Source: Lachnospiraceae bacterium (GTDB taxonomy: Bacteria > Bacillota > Clostridia > Lachnospirales > Lachnospiraceae). From it: 64,000 bases of DNA. The translations under genes and the position numbers were made by a program. The notes below the pieces were generated by a model, which was not told the DNA's origin, searched no databases, and worked only from the letters and a program-made list of their open reading frames with translations. Position 1 is the stretch's first letter. Every line of letters begins with the position of its first letter. Where the stretch lies: NCBI GenBank assembly GCA_021628825.1, contig JAJXRY010000001.1, forward strand, positions 1,116,001 to 1,180,000. The letters run 5' to 3'. Below are positions 30,080 to 39,990 of this stretch, in pieces.

Positions 30080-33000
30080 TTACGGCATATCAACCTCAAA
30101 TCCACCTGAAAGTATGAACTGCCTCAAAAGCTGATCCGTTTTCATGTTGACCTTTGGCGGTATCAGATTGGTCTGCTCATGCGCTTCAAAGAAGGCTTTT
30201 GCTTTGGATTTATCAACACTCTTTTTCAGTTCATCAAATCTGCCAAACTCATTGATAGTTGTTTCGTTTAGGTTTAACCCCATCATATTTCTGAGCTTTT
30301 CCTCATCCAGACCGAAGATATTGGCACAGCGGTGAATTTGATCATCCTTCGCTTTATACTGATATTCGGTTATGTAGTCACGGAGTGTTTTCTCATCCTC
30401 AGCCACAACATCTCCACGCTCTATGTCGTGAAGAAAGATATTTGCATATTTCTGTTCTTCCTGCGTCAGTGCTGCAAAAGTTTTATGCAGTTCGGCTTTT
30501 GCTTGATCGAGAAGTTCTTCCGATGATCCCTCTTGACGAATCAGCTTCAAATACTTAACAAAACGGCTGTTCATATAGTCGGCATCAATGACACCCGTAT
30601 CTATTTCAGTAAGATATCCAACAAGATCATACAGAATATCTACGCCTTGCGAGCCAGAGTCATCAAGTGATAACGATGAAAACTCTTTGTAACGCTGAGC
30701 CAAAATCAAGAAGTTGTTCTCATCGAACTGCATTGTAATCTCAAAAGATGTTCCATCCTCCTCGTTCTTACACGAATAAATCCGTTTATCCCATCGAAAC
30801 CCCTGTATTTTCGCTGCTTCAAGATACCCATTCAAATCGCGAAATAGTGATGCAAACTTTGCACGAACAGCTCCTTCCTCCGGCAATCTCTCAAAATCGG
30901 GGACTCCAGCGTTTTTGAACAGATCTGCTATATCCTCATAAACGGAATTTAGCTTGCCAAGGTTATGAGGCAACTTTTCCACAAATAGTCCAATCGGTCT
31001 ATCGCCTGAGTAGAGCTTAACTGCACGGTTCACATTCTGTTCCATCGTGTGAGGCTTTCGATAGTATCGGATAATGCCAAAGGGCTTATCAGGTCCGAAA
31101 AGTCTGTTGGTTCGGGAAAATGCCTGAATGATGTTCTCGTACTCCAGCGTCTTATCCATATAAAGCGTATTGACCCACTTGGAATCAAATCCAGTCAGCA
31201 TTTGGTCAACCACGATCAGTATATCAAGCTGCTTTTCAGGTTCTCTTTCAATTCGTTTATACTGTTCCTTATGGGCAAGGCGCAGGGATAAGTCTTTCTT
31301 AAAGCGAGCGTGTGTCGGGATTGCAAAGTCCTGTCCGTAACACTCATTGTAATCTGTAATAATCTCAGCAAGCCCCTGTTCCTTATAAAAGGCGATAGGC
31401 TGTCCCTTGTATTCCTTATAGTCACCATCCTCGTTGCTGATATTAGGGTCAAACAGACAACTAATTTTCAGTTTTGGCATTGCTGCTTTCAAAAGGCGAT
31501 AATAATCGATTGCTTCAGGAATGCTACTTGTCGCAAAAATAGCATGGAACTTGCCATTATGACTTAAAGTGAGCCAGTTTTCTTTGATGTCCTCAACAAC
31601 TTTGTTCTGATGTTCTGATGATAAATACTGTGACTTAGGAAGATAGTCCTCAATGCCCTTTAACCATTTGCCGTCCTCACCTAAAAAACCTGCCATTTTA
31701 ACTTTAGAAGCGTCCATATACTCATAGAACACTTTTGATTTTGCCGGATCGCTGATTGCTTCTTCCTCAGTTGTTGCTTTTTGCCTTTTCCAAAGCAACG
31801 ACTTTGCGAACATCCTTGTCCTTAAAAGTCAAAACTTTATACGGGTCAAAAACCAAGAACATTTTTTTATCTCTGATACCGTCAGCAATACTATATCTGT
31901 GCAGTTCGTTTCCGAAAACATCAGTCTGAGCATTACTTTTCTTAGCATTTTCCTCAAAGACCGGCGTTCCCGTAAAACCAAAGAATATAGCATTAGGGAA
32001 AGTCTCTTTGATGGTGGAAAGCATATCCCCGAAAGTTGAGCGATGCGCTTCATCAATGATAAAGACGAGACGCTTGTTGATTATCTCTTCAATGTCGTGA
32101 GCGTTCAATCCCCCGTCCTCGTCACGGATATTGCTCATTTTCTGAATAGAGGTAACGATCAGTGTATCTGCCGTAGCGTTACTTTTCAGCTTTGCGAGAA
32201 GCACATAGGTATTCTCCGTTGCCTGTACAGTTTCATTCTCATCCGCAAACGCACGGTATTCTTTGAGTGATTGCGTCCCCAGCTCAATGCGGTCGGTAAG
32301 AAAGATTACCTTATCAGCATCGTTGGAGTTTGCAATCAACTGAGCAGACTTAAAGCTCGTCATCGTCTTGCCTGAACCGGTGGTATGCCAAATATAGCCG
32401 CCACGCTGCTTTCCGCTGTCCCATTTGGTTTTGGAAACAACATCAGAAATGGCACTGGCTGCATAATACTGGTAGCTTCGCATTACTTTCAGAACACCAT
32501 CAGCATTGTCGGCAACAGTATAGAACCCTATGAGCTGGTGCGCCATTGGGATAGAAAGCAAAGAGGATGCAACAGCTTTCCAAGCATTGATCGGCTCGTT
32601 GTCAAAGTCAGCCCAGTGGAAATAGTAATCCGTGTTGAATTTTCCGTCTGGACCAGGATTTGCAAAATAGCGGGTTTCATCGGGGGTCATTGCGACGAAC
32701 ACCTGAACAAGAGAAAACAGCCCCATAAAGACGCCCTCGTGAGAATATTTTTCAATTTGATTGTATGCCTGACTTACCGGAACACCACTGCGCTTTAGCT
32801 CAATATGAATAACGGGCATACCGTTGATAAGCAGCATCAAATCTCCACGACGATCATTGAGCATCTTTGATTTGCTCGGAAAAACGGGCTGCTGAACGAT
32901 CTGATAACGACTCTGTCCGGCAGCAATTTCTCTGCGATCATATATTTTCAGGCTGACCTCTGTGCCAAAATGGAGCTTATCATCGGAGTTGTCACGCTTG

Positions 33001-33269
33001 ATAGATACAGTTTTTCCGTTGATAAAACCATTAAGCCTAAGCGGAGTCCGCAGTTCCGTAATCTGCTCAATAATCTGCTGCATTTCTCCGTCAGTAAGCG
33101 GATAATTGTTCAGTCGATCTATGCCACGATTATTGTCATAAAGGATTTTTGCCCAATTATTGATGAGGTCTTGCTCGGTCGGATTCTTGATTACTTCTTT
33201 TTCCCAACCTTTATCTTCCAAAACTTTTATCAATGCTTCCTCAAAGTCGGCCTCTTTTTGAAATGTCAT
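30080..33269 (-). CDS. hsdR: Type I restriction enzyme R subunit
   Basis: About 1060 residues; DNA translocase and endonuclease of the type I complex with HsdM and HsdS. The N-terminal nuclease has GDLMLLINGMPVIHIELKRS (D...ExK). Motor motifs: Walker A TTGSGKTMTSFKS, the DEAH box FIIDEAHRSTFG, motif III GFTGTPVFE, and LDILIVVDQMLTGFDSKWVN with FSRTNRLFG in the second RecA domain. A frameshift at about 31785 in a T run splits the protein between DVRKVVALEKAK and KATTEEEAISDPA. The ATG overlaps the end of the hsdS half-gene, so it belongs to the same operon. Confidence 0.93.
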
Positions 33270-33853
33270 TCAATTTTCTCCTCTCTGCGGTGAAAACAGC
33301 CTTTCACGCAATGGCTAGTTGTAAGACGCAAGCATGAATACTCACGCTGATGAAGGGTGATGAGGTGGTCGAGAGTATCAAACAGCTTTCCAATTTTATG
33401 CTGTTCCTCAAGTGAAGGAAGAGATACTTCTCCCACACAGAGCTTGTCGTAATAGAAGTACAGACGAACACCTCCCTCTTGCAACTGCATAATCAGCTTT
33501 TGAAAATCAGGTGATTTGAACCAGTGCCATAAGAGTCTATCGTCAACATCTTCAGATGTCTTGAAAACCTCATATAAAGAGCTAACTATCACATTTTTCC
33601 CGACATTTTGGTATCCGATTGAACCTACATTTATTCTTGCTGGATTATATGCAAAGGAATTTGGAGAAACGATGTAGTACATTCTTTTATCTGCCTCTCG
33701 CATCGTTCCACCGTTCTCAAACTTTTCGTCTTGCGGCACAAACCCGTGTTCATTGGTAATTGAATAACTCTCTAACGGAAGGTTGTCCCGATTCTTTTCA
33801 CCAGCAGGAAAAGTAATATCTGAGAACTTACGCTGTTCCCAAGAATATGTCAT
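33266..33853 (-). CDS. hsdS: Half-length HsdS (target-recognition domain C)
   Basis: 195 residues: MTYSWEQRKFSDITFPAGEK to GKLFDTLDHLITLHQREYS and a short odd tail. It has one target-recognition domain with the same boundary sequences as the two halves of the full hsdS, but the domain itself is different. Unlike the cassette at 29.4 kb it has an ATG just after the NADAR stop with GAAAGG upstream, so it could be translated as a half-subunit, or serve as a donor. The 13-bp direct repeat AGCCTTTCACGCA brackets it (33298 and 33858). Confidence 0.8.
   Translation of the reverse strand: MTYSWEQRKFSDITFPAGEKNRDNLPLESYSITNEHGFVPQDEKFENGGTMREADKRMYYIVSPNSFAYNPARINVGSIGYQNVGKNVIVSSLYEVFKTSEDVDDRLLWHWFKSPDFQKLIMQLQEGGVRLYFYYDKLCVGEVSLPSLEEQHKIGKLFDTLDHLITLHQREYSCLRLTTSHCVKGCFHRREEKIE
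33298..33310 (+). repeat. 13-bp direct repeat, copy 1
   Basis: AGCCTTTCACGCA, repeated exactly at 33858-33870. The copies bracket the TRD-C half-gene and may be the footprint of its insertion or duplication. Confidence 0.75.
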
Positions 33854-34327
33854 CTATAGCCTTTCACGCACCATCATAAGAGTATAACCCAACAGGTTTT
33901 GCCCCTGCCATTTTGCCCTATCAAGTCTGTCTGGATCGTGCATAGACAGACCAATTCCCCATATTCGGTCTCTCACCGCGCACTCTACAAGAACAGCGCT
34001 TCCTGTACCTTTCAGTTGTTCTCTCAAATCAAAATCTTGCGAGAACTTTGCCATAAGTCCTTCATAGACAACGATCTGCCGGACACCATTCCATAGGCTT
34101 TCATCATAGCCTGATACAAGCCGTCCGAGAGCCTTGATTTCGGCAACATCTGCTGTAGCGAGGATCTGTGCTGCAACTTTCTCATCACCAAAACAAACCG
34201 CCTTGCGGTACATCATATACTGCTCCATCGAAGAAAAAGTAACACCATCCAGTGCAAATGTGAAGGGATACCAGTTGCTCAAATATCCATTTTCTTCATT
34301 AGGATTGTGAAAACAAATGACTGCCAT
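33854..34327 (-). CDS. NADAR family ADP-ribose hydrolase (YbiA-like)
   Basis: 157 residues of NADAR/YbiA fold. Signatures: FHNPNEENGYLSNWYPFTFA, SSMEQYMMYRKAVCFGD (conserved Glu and Lys), IKALGRLVSGYDESLWNGVR, KFSQDFDLREQLKGTGSAVL and RIWGIGLSMHDP. Family members remove ADP-ribose from guanine bases and act as antitoxins to DarT1-type transferases. The ATG overlaps the preceding stop (TGATG), so translation is coupled. As third gene after a DUF3990 (ART-like) gene it is the likely antidote; that pairing is my inference. Confidence 0.88.
   Translation of the reverse strand: MAVICFHNPNEENGYLSNWYPFTFALDGVTFSSMEQYMMYRKAVCFGDEKVAAQILATADVAEIKALGRLVSGYDESLWNGVRQIVVYEGLMAKFSQDFDLREQLKGTGSAVLVECAVRDRIWGIGLSMHDPDRLDRAKWQGQNLLGYTLMMVRERL
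33858..33870 (+). repeat. 13-bp direct repeat, copy 2
   Basis: AGCCTTTCACGCA, the second copy. It lies inside the 3' end of the NADAR gene, where it encodes the last residues (VRERL). Confidence 0.75.
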
Positions 34328-34743
34328 CACACTTCACCCACTTTTTTCACTGCCAGATCAAGTTCCAGATCGTGAAGTCCGGCATACGCCTTTTCCAAAA
34401 AAGATACTGGGATTTTCTTGACAAGCTCTGCACTCGGCAGGTTGTAGTACCACTGGTAGTAGGCGTAAAATTCTCCGATCCAGGATGGCATAAACCCTTC
34501 CAGCGCTTTGCCGTCTTTCAGACAATAGCTTTCTGTTTCGGTGAAATAAGTCCAAAGCTCCTTCGCATCCATTGTATTGACATACGCTTTTGCTTCGTCA
34601 ATACTCTTTCTCGTCTTGCTTGCCATATAGGTATTGATAAACTCCTCGGTATCCTTATCGGAATACTGTTGTGCCACAAAATCAAAGAGTTTTCCCTGGT
34701 TTTCTACCACATCGTTCAAGTAGTCCTCTGGATACGCTCGCAT
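34327..34743 (-). CDS. Unknown protein in the ART/NADAR module
   Basis: 138 residues, start chosen at MRAYPEDYLNDVVENQGKLF because AGGTGA lies seven bases upstream. The rest reads FINTYMASKTRKSIDEAKAY, FMPSWIGEFYAYYQWYYNLP and VSFLEKAYAGLHDLELDLAV. It is soluble and mostly helical by composition. I believe similar proteins sit beside DUF3990 genes in other Clostridia, but no function is known to me. It lies 5 bases after the DUF3990 gene and overlaps NADAR by one base, so it should be made together with both. It may be a substrate adaptor or a second antitoxin. Confidence 0.7.
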   Translation of the reverse strand: MRAYPEDYLNDVVENQGKLFDFVAQQYSDKDTEEFINTYMASKTRKSIDEAKAYVNTMDAKELWTYFTETESYCLKDGKALEGFMPSWIGEFYAYYQWYYNLPSAELVKKIPVSFLEKAYAGLHDLELDLAVKKVGEV

Positions 34744-34748
34744 TATCA

Positions 34749-35402
34749 TCACCTCTCAAATAAAGTGCTGAACACCTTTGTGACCTTGTTTGCGTCGGAA
34801 TCAACAAGCTCACGCATATTGTTTCTTGCTGCCACATCTCTTTGGTTGTATCTTTCGTTAAACTCGGCATAAGCGACTGCAAGCAGTTCATCCTGCTTCT
34901 CAGTCAGTTTGGCATATGCCGCTTCGGATTTGATACAGTATTGAATGCCTAAACCGCCCAGTGAGAGCAGTTCTTCGAGAATGTCGATATCAATATTGTC
35001 TCGCACGAACTCCTTAGCGATGTAGAAATATGAAGCATTGGCTCTCCAACCTCGAATCACATCGTAATCGCTTGTATCAACACCATATTTCTCGATAAAC
35101 TTCTTTGCAAGCATACGATATCGCTTGGAGTCAGAGGCGTCCCTGTGTTTCATCAGTTCAGCAAGCCACGCAAGAACATCCATCTGCTGAAAATCCAGTA
35201 TCTTCAATCCATTGGTTTCAAGCTCATATTTATGAACCCATCCATTTGTATCATTCGGTCGGCATACTGCCCACTCTTTGGCGAGTTCCACACTCTCAGT
35301 CAGATAAAAGCCCTTACCATAGTCGTGTTTTTCATCTCCACCACCGTACTTCGGTACGACAAGTTTGTCTGGAGTTCCGTGATATAAAGTAATTTTTCCC
35401 AT
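34749..35402 (-). CDS. DUF3990 protein, predicted ADP-ribosyltransferase-like toxin
   Basis: 217 residues starting MGKITLYHGTPDKLVVPKYG at 35402. The LYHGT strand, HDYGKGFYLTESVELAKEWA and a late GLGIQYCIKSEAAY strand match the DUF3990 family, which shares the ADP-ribosyltransferase fold. The His of YHG, the Tyr of GFYLT and the Glu of KSE are candidate H-Y-E-type active-site residues. A C-terminal extension of about 55 residues (VAYAEFNERYNQRDVAARNN) is less conserved. It begins 13 bases after the hsdS stop and is followed by the unknown gene and NADAR. Activity and target are inferred, not shown. Confidence 0.78.
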   Translation of the reverse strand: MGKITLYHGTPDKLVVPKYGGGDEKHDYGKGFYLTESVELAKEWAVCRPNDTNGWVHKYELETNGLKILDFQQMDVLAWLAELMKHRDASDSKRYRMLAKKFIEKYGVDTSDYDVIRGWRANASYFYIAKEFVRDNIDIDILEELLSLGGLGIQYCIKSEAAYAKLTEKQDELLAVAYAEFNERYNQRDVAARNNMRELVDSDANKVTKVFSTLFER

Positions 35403-35415
35403 TTCTTCCGTCCCC

Positions 35416-36726
35416 CTAAACAAACATTTTTTCAAGCATAGCTTTCTTGATATCTTGAGTTTTTCCAGCTTACGCTGATGAAGGGTGATGAGGTGGTCGA
35501 GGTTATGAAAATAGTCTGCTATCAATGCTTGCTCTCTCAAATCTACAGGAATCTGTACATTGACAACCGCAAGAGATTTTTGACTAACTCCCTGTGCCGT
35601 TCCTCCACTTGAAAGTGATATGAGTGTGCTGAAAAGTTGCAGGGCTTCTAAGCAATATTGCAAGAAAATTTTCTGTGATAATATCTTCTTTCACATCAAA
35701 GGCAATTGTTCGCTGACTAAGTATATATTGCTTATTATCAGGCACTTGTGCCACATTTCCCATAGGTGCCTCTGTGGTAAACAGCACTTGTCCTTTATGC
35801 AATTCATTCCCATTCATCCACTTGTCATACAATTCTTGGTCGCCATAATGAACATCCTGGGAAAAAGTCGATATATCCATCTTTAACATTAAGTGCTGAC
35901 AATGCTAAGTAACCATTTTTTCGCTCCAATTCATACCAAGCTTTTTTTAGGTGTTCTACCTCGAAAATCTATTATCTTTTGAATGCAATCAATCAACTTA
36001 CGCTGTTCCCAAGCGTCAGTAAATCCCTTGAAGCGAATTTCGGGGAATTGCTGCCATTTTTGGGGAAACATCTTTTTCGAGCATTGACTTCTTAACATTC
36101 GTCAATTTTTTTCATACTTACGCTGATGAAGGGTGATGAGGTGGTCGAGAGACTGAAAATACTTACCAATCTGTGCCTGTTCATTCTCTGATTTGGGATA
36201 AACAATGCCGGTATCCTGTAAAGCGGATTTTGAAATTGCTGTAACCTTGATTCCTTGCATTAAAGGTATCAACTGATTATGATAAGCACTGGAATTCAGA
36301 TAATATCCCAAATATCCTGAAGCAAAATTTTTTTCCACTGGTCTGTATGGAATAGTATGAAGTCCGGACAGGACAACTTCATCGTTCAATCCTGCTATTT
36401 CACTGCATTTTCCAACAGTAGTATCCTCCGCTGTATCAGCAACTATCACATCTCCATTATGCAAGAATGAGGCCTTATATTTAGACATGACGCTCTCATC
36501 GGTTATCATTGGAAGTTGTTCTTTACTGACATCCAATACTTCTCCAAACTTGATTAGCAAGTCACCATAATGAACATTCTTTTGCTACACCTGACTCATT
36601 CGATAAGTCGGCTCTGGAAAGTGTATTATTCTGCAAGCTAACCAGTACATCCCCCAACTTACGCTGTTCCCAAGCGTCCGAGAATCCTTTGAAACGAATT
36701 GCCGGAATGTTTGAATTATTCGTCAT
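35416..36726 (-). CDS. hsdS: Type I restriction-modification specificity subunit, expressed copy
   Basis: About 435 residues. Starts MTNNSNIPAIRFKGFSDAWE at an ATG overlapping the hsdM stop (ATGA). Target-recognition domain A (36674-36117) is followed by the central conserved region (KKSMLEKMFPQKWQQFPEIR after correction), then domain B (about 36013-35469) and the second conserved region ending KKAMLEKMFV with TAG at 35416. Each domain begins WEQRKL and ends LDHLITLHQRK. Four or more indels in A or T runs interrupt the frame (about 36582, 36100-36070, 35900, 35620, 35440). It sets the methylation and cleavage target of the complex. Confidence 0.88.
36117..36674 (-). repeat. Long direct repeat, TRD-A copy 2
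   Basis: Near-identical to 29429-29982 in the same orientation, with the same boundary boxes. Forms the 5' half of the expressed hsdS. The high identity implies recent duplication or ongoing gene conversion. Confidence 0.9.
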
Positions 36727-39321
36727 TCTGCACTACCTCCAAGCAACGTCTTAAATTCTTCGAGTCCGAGCATATCAAATTCGTTACCTTCAAGCTCATC
36801 GATCATACCCACAAGTCTGGCTTCAGTTTCACTGATTTGCTGCTCCACCTCAAAGAAGGTGGTTGCATACTTATTTCGGAGAGCCTCAATTTTTGCTCAC
36901 CAAGCCATCAATTATCGTGTCGGGCAACTTGTGGATACTTTCAACCAACGGGCAGATCCACTTTTTCTCCAACAACGAATATGCCTGCTCGTCGGTCAGT
37001 CCTTCAATAGTATCTTTTTGTGTTTTTGCCTGTAAATCGGCACTTTTTAGTCTTAATTTTTTTCCCTTCATCTCCTTTTTCAGACTTCACAAGTTCATCC
37101 ACTCGTTCCAAGATCTTACAAAGTGCAATGCTGTCCGCCGAATTATCTTTTTTTAAGTTCCTTAATGATTTTTAGGAATCTCTTTCGGAATAAATGCGTC
37201 ACCTTCCTCGGTAAGAGTATCCTTGCAGATTTCTTTTTTTCATCCTCTGTCATACCGTCAAGAATAGCCTCATATTCGGAGGGAATTTCTGCAAAGCGGC
37301 TTTCCAAATTGTGAAGTTCGTCCGTTTCTGTAAAGAGTAAGGTCGCTTGCACCAAGTCAAACGGGATAATATGACCTACCCACCCTTCCTGAACTTCCTG
37401 ATCCTTCCCATCCTTTTTCTTCACCACAAGATTCGGATCAACCTTTTTCGTTGCCGCAAAGCCCTCTGTCTGCAATACTTCAAGGTCAATGGAAATGCCT
37501 GTCCAGTCATCATCAAGAAGCTGGAATGCCACATATTTGTCAATCAAGGGGATATTCTTCAACCTTTCAAAGATGTCCGCACTCAACAGTGACTCGGCTT
37601 TTGAAATATCTACACCCTTAACATTGTCCAGCAGTTCAGCTTTCAAAAATGCAGGGAAAGACGCAAATGCGTCATTAAATACAGTCTCAAAGCCTGCCAC
37701 ATCGGGATGACTCTTGATGGCACTTTTTTAATATTCTCCACCGCAACATTCACATAAGGAATATCGTTTCCTGCAAACAGGGACTTTTTCAGTTCAGGGA
37801 ACGCCGCCCAAAACTCACTCAGCTCATCGATTTCAGCAGTGGGAATACCACCAAACATAGAAGCATACACATCCCAATGCTCCGCCGCTTCGGAAGAATC
37901 GATATAACGGGGAATGTTCAGGTTATAATCGTTGCCACGGATTTCTTCCCGGCTGACAACCCTTGAATACTTCGGAATGCTTTCTCTTTTGATAAAGGTG
38001 TCTGCTATCCTGCGAATATCCGACGCACGGAGCTTGTTGTTCTTTCCCTCTTTGATAAAGCCCTTGGATGCATCAATGATGAGAACATCGGTGTTCTCAC
38101 GCTTTTGGCGCAGCACCATGATGATAGTCGGAATACCCGTACCGAAAAAGATATTGGCAGGCAACCCGATAATGGCATCAATATGGTTATTCTCGATCAG
38201 ATTTTTCCTGATTTCACCCTCCTCGCCACCACGGAACAGTACACCGTGAGGAAGGACAATGGTCATAATACCGTCCGGCTTGATATGAAACAGGTCATGC
38301 AGGAGGAAAGCATAGTCGGCCTTCCCTTTAGGCGCAAGTCCAAAACGGGAATACCGAGGATCGCCCTCTTTATTTGACGGATCCCAGGCCTGCGAATAGG
38401 GTGGGTTGGAAACGACTGCATCCACATAAAGGGGATTATAGGTGTTCACCGGATCATTTTCATCAAAGTACGGCCAATCCTCCTCAAGAGTATCTCCGTT
38501 ACGAGTGACAATATTATCCGGCTTAATACCACGCATAACCAAGTTCATTCGGGTGAGGTTATAAGTGTTCTCTTTCAACTCCTGAGCATAGTATTTAATG
38601 TTATTGTCATCCGTCATATACTTCGCAACGCTTTGACCAATATTGATAAGCAGTGAGCCCGAACCGCTTGTCGGGTCATAAATTTTGATTTCACTTTTTC
38701 CCCTCAAATGACTTGCAACGATTTCAGACATCAGTAGCGACACTTCGTGCGGCGTATAGAATTCACCGGCTTTTTTGCCTGCGTTTGCGGCAAAGTTGCT
38801 GATTAAATATTCATAGATGAAGCCAAGAACATCATAGTCCTGCTTTCCGTCCATCGGAATGTCTTTGATAAGGGTAAGCAAGCCGCTGATTGCCTTTGTC
38901 TGTGTGCCGGAACTGTCGCCCAGCTTGGAAAGCCCGGTTTGCAGCGTGTCAAAGACCTTATCAAATACTTTTTTTGTGAGTATTGGAAATAAGTCGACTA
39001 AAAGCGGAAAGCGCATCACGAACATTGGAAACATCAAAATCCTTGCCCATTGCAAGCCAAGTGGAGAATAAATCCTTATAAGCAATAAAATAGCCGATGT
39101 TCTCTTGAACCCACTTTACTGTTTCGTCATCTTCTTCGGACACAATTTTTCAAAAGTTCATCATCATAATCATTATCTTTCAGGAATTTAATCGCCTTAT
39201 CTGAGAGATACTTATAGAAGATAAAGCCGAGTATGTAATCCTTATATTCGTTAGCTTCGATTTTTGACCGCATTTGATTGGCTGATGCCCATATCTTTTG
39301 AGCAAGCTGTTGTTTGTTCAT
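36723..39321 (-). CDS. hsdM: Type I restriction-modification methyltransferase subunit
   Basis: About 860 residues, an N6-adenine methyltransferase. The N-terminal HsdM_N region is MNKQQLAQKIWASANQMRSK then YILGFIFYKYLSDKAIKFL. The SAM-binding motif I is IYDPTSGSGSLL, the catalytic motif IV is VVSNPPYSQAW, with GEFYTPHEVSLLMSEIV before them. The C-terminal extension (YVAFQLLDDDWTGISIDLEV) is typical of the larger HsdM forms. Frame breaks at about 39145, 38975, 37735, 37235 and 36900-37080, all in A or T runs. It overlaps hsdS by four bases and is first gene of the operon. Confidence 0.92.
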
Positions 39322-39383
39322 TCCGTGCAACCATCCTTTCTCCACAACCAAGAGTAAGTCCAACAATACAACTTATATTGTAC

Positions 39384-39413
39384 CACATTATAAACAGACT
39401 GTGTTATAATGTG
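39384..39413. promoter_or_regulatory. Inverted repeat in the hsdM/CYTH promoter region
   Basis: CACATTATA (39384-39392) and TATAATGTG (39405-39413) form a 9-bp dyad with a 12-nt spacer. The right arm contains TATAAT and could be a -10 element, so the dyad may be an operator or overlapping divergent promoters. No dedicated C-protein gene is visible. Confidence 0.4.
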
Positions 39414-39463
39414 TTGTGCAAATTTTAACAGGTTCATCATTTTAACAACGAAAGGACACTTTT

Positions 39464-39922
39464 ATGGAAATCGAACGTAAATTTTTAATCAGATACCTCC
39501 CTGAAAATCTCTCTGACTACGAATGCCTTCACATCGAGCAGGCCTACCTCTGCACCTCCCCTGTGATCCGCATCCGCAGGCAGGATGAGGAATATTACCT
39601 CACCTACAAGAGCACCGGACTCCTTGCCAGGGAAGAATACAACCTGCCTTTATCCAGGGAAGGATACGAGCATCTCCGCCCGAAAGCCGATGGCAACATT
39701 ATTTCCAAAAAACGGTATCTGATTCCAATCACAGATACCGCCTTAAAGGTTGAGCTTGATATATTTGATGCGCCCTTTGCACCATTAATGATTGCCGAAG
39801 TGGAATTTCCGGATGTGGAGACTGCCAATGCATTCTCTCCGCTTGACTGGTTTCAGGAGGATGTCACGAACAATCCGGAATATCACAACTCCAACCTGTC
39901 AAAGCGTATTTTCCAACCCTGA
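39464..39922 (+). CDS. CYTH domain protein
   Basis: 152 residues, unbroken. It starts MEIERKFLI, carrying the ExExK signature of the CYTH fold, and continues with VIRIRRQDEEYYLTYKSTG and LKVELDIFDAPFAPLMIAEV, whose alternating charged residues line the triphosphate tunnel. The family includes tripolyphosphatases, thiamine triphosphatases and class IV adenylate cyclases; short bacterial forms are mostly inorganic triphosphatases. The ATG follows AACGAAAGGACA. It borders the RM locus and marks the return of host-like base composition. Confidence 0.85.
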   Translation: MEIERKFLIRYLPENLSDYECLHIEQAYLCTSPVIRIRRQDEEYYLTYKSTGLLAREEYNLPLSREGYEHLRPKADGNIISKKRYLIPITDTALKVELDIFDAPFAPLMIAEVEFPDVETANAFSPLDWFQEDVTNNPEYHNSNLSKRIFQP

Positions 39923-39950
39923 ACCTGTATAACTATTCAGGACCACATAC

Positions 39951-39965
39951 CTGAAACGGTTTCAG
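39951..39965. promoter_or_regulatory. Perfect palindrome downstream of lacI-type gene
   Basis: CTGAAACGGTTTCAG, a 15-nt perfect dyad between the CYTH gene and the LacI-family gene. It looks like a LacI/CcpA-type operator but has 13 not 14 bases in the core, and lies downstream of both genes, so its function is uncertain. Confidence 0.45.
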
Positions 39966-39990
39966 ATGCAGTATGGTTTATCACCTGTAA

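Noticed and set aside
28466..36726. Invertible hsdS promoter/cassette switch of the classical inverted-repeat type
   Set aside because: I looked for the boundary boxes on the opposite strand and found all copies in the same orientation, so simple inversion is not supported.
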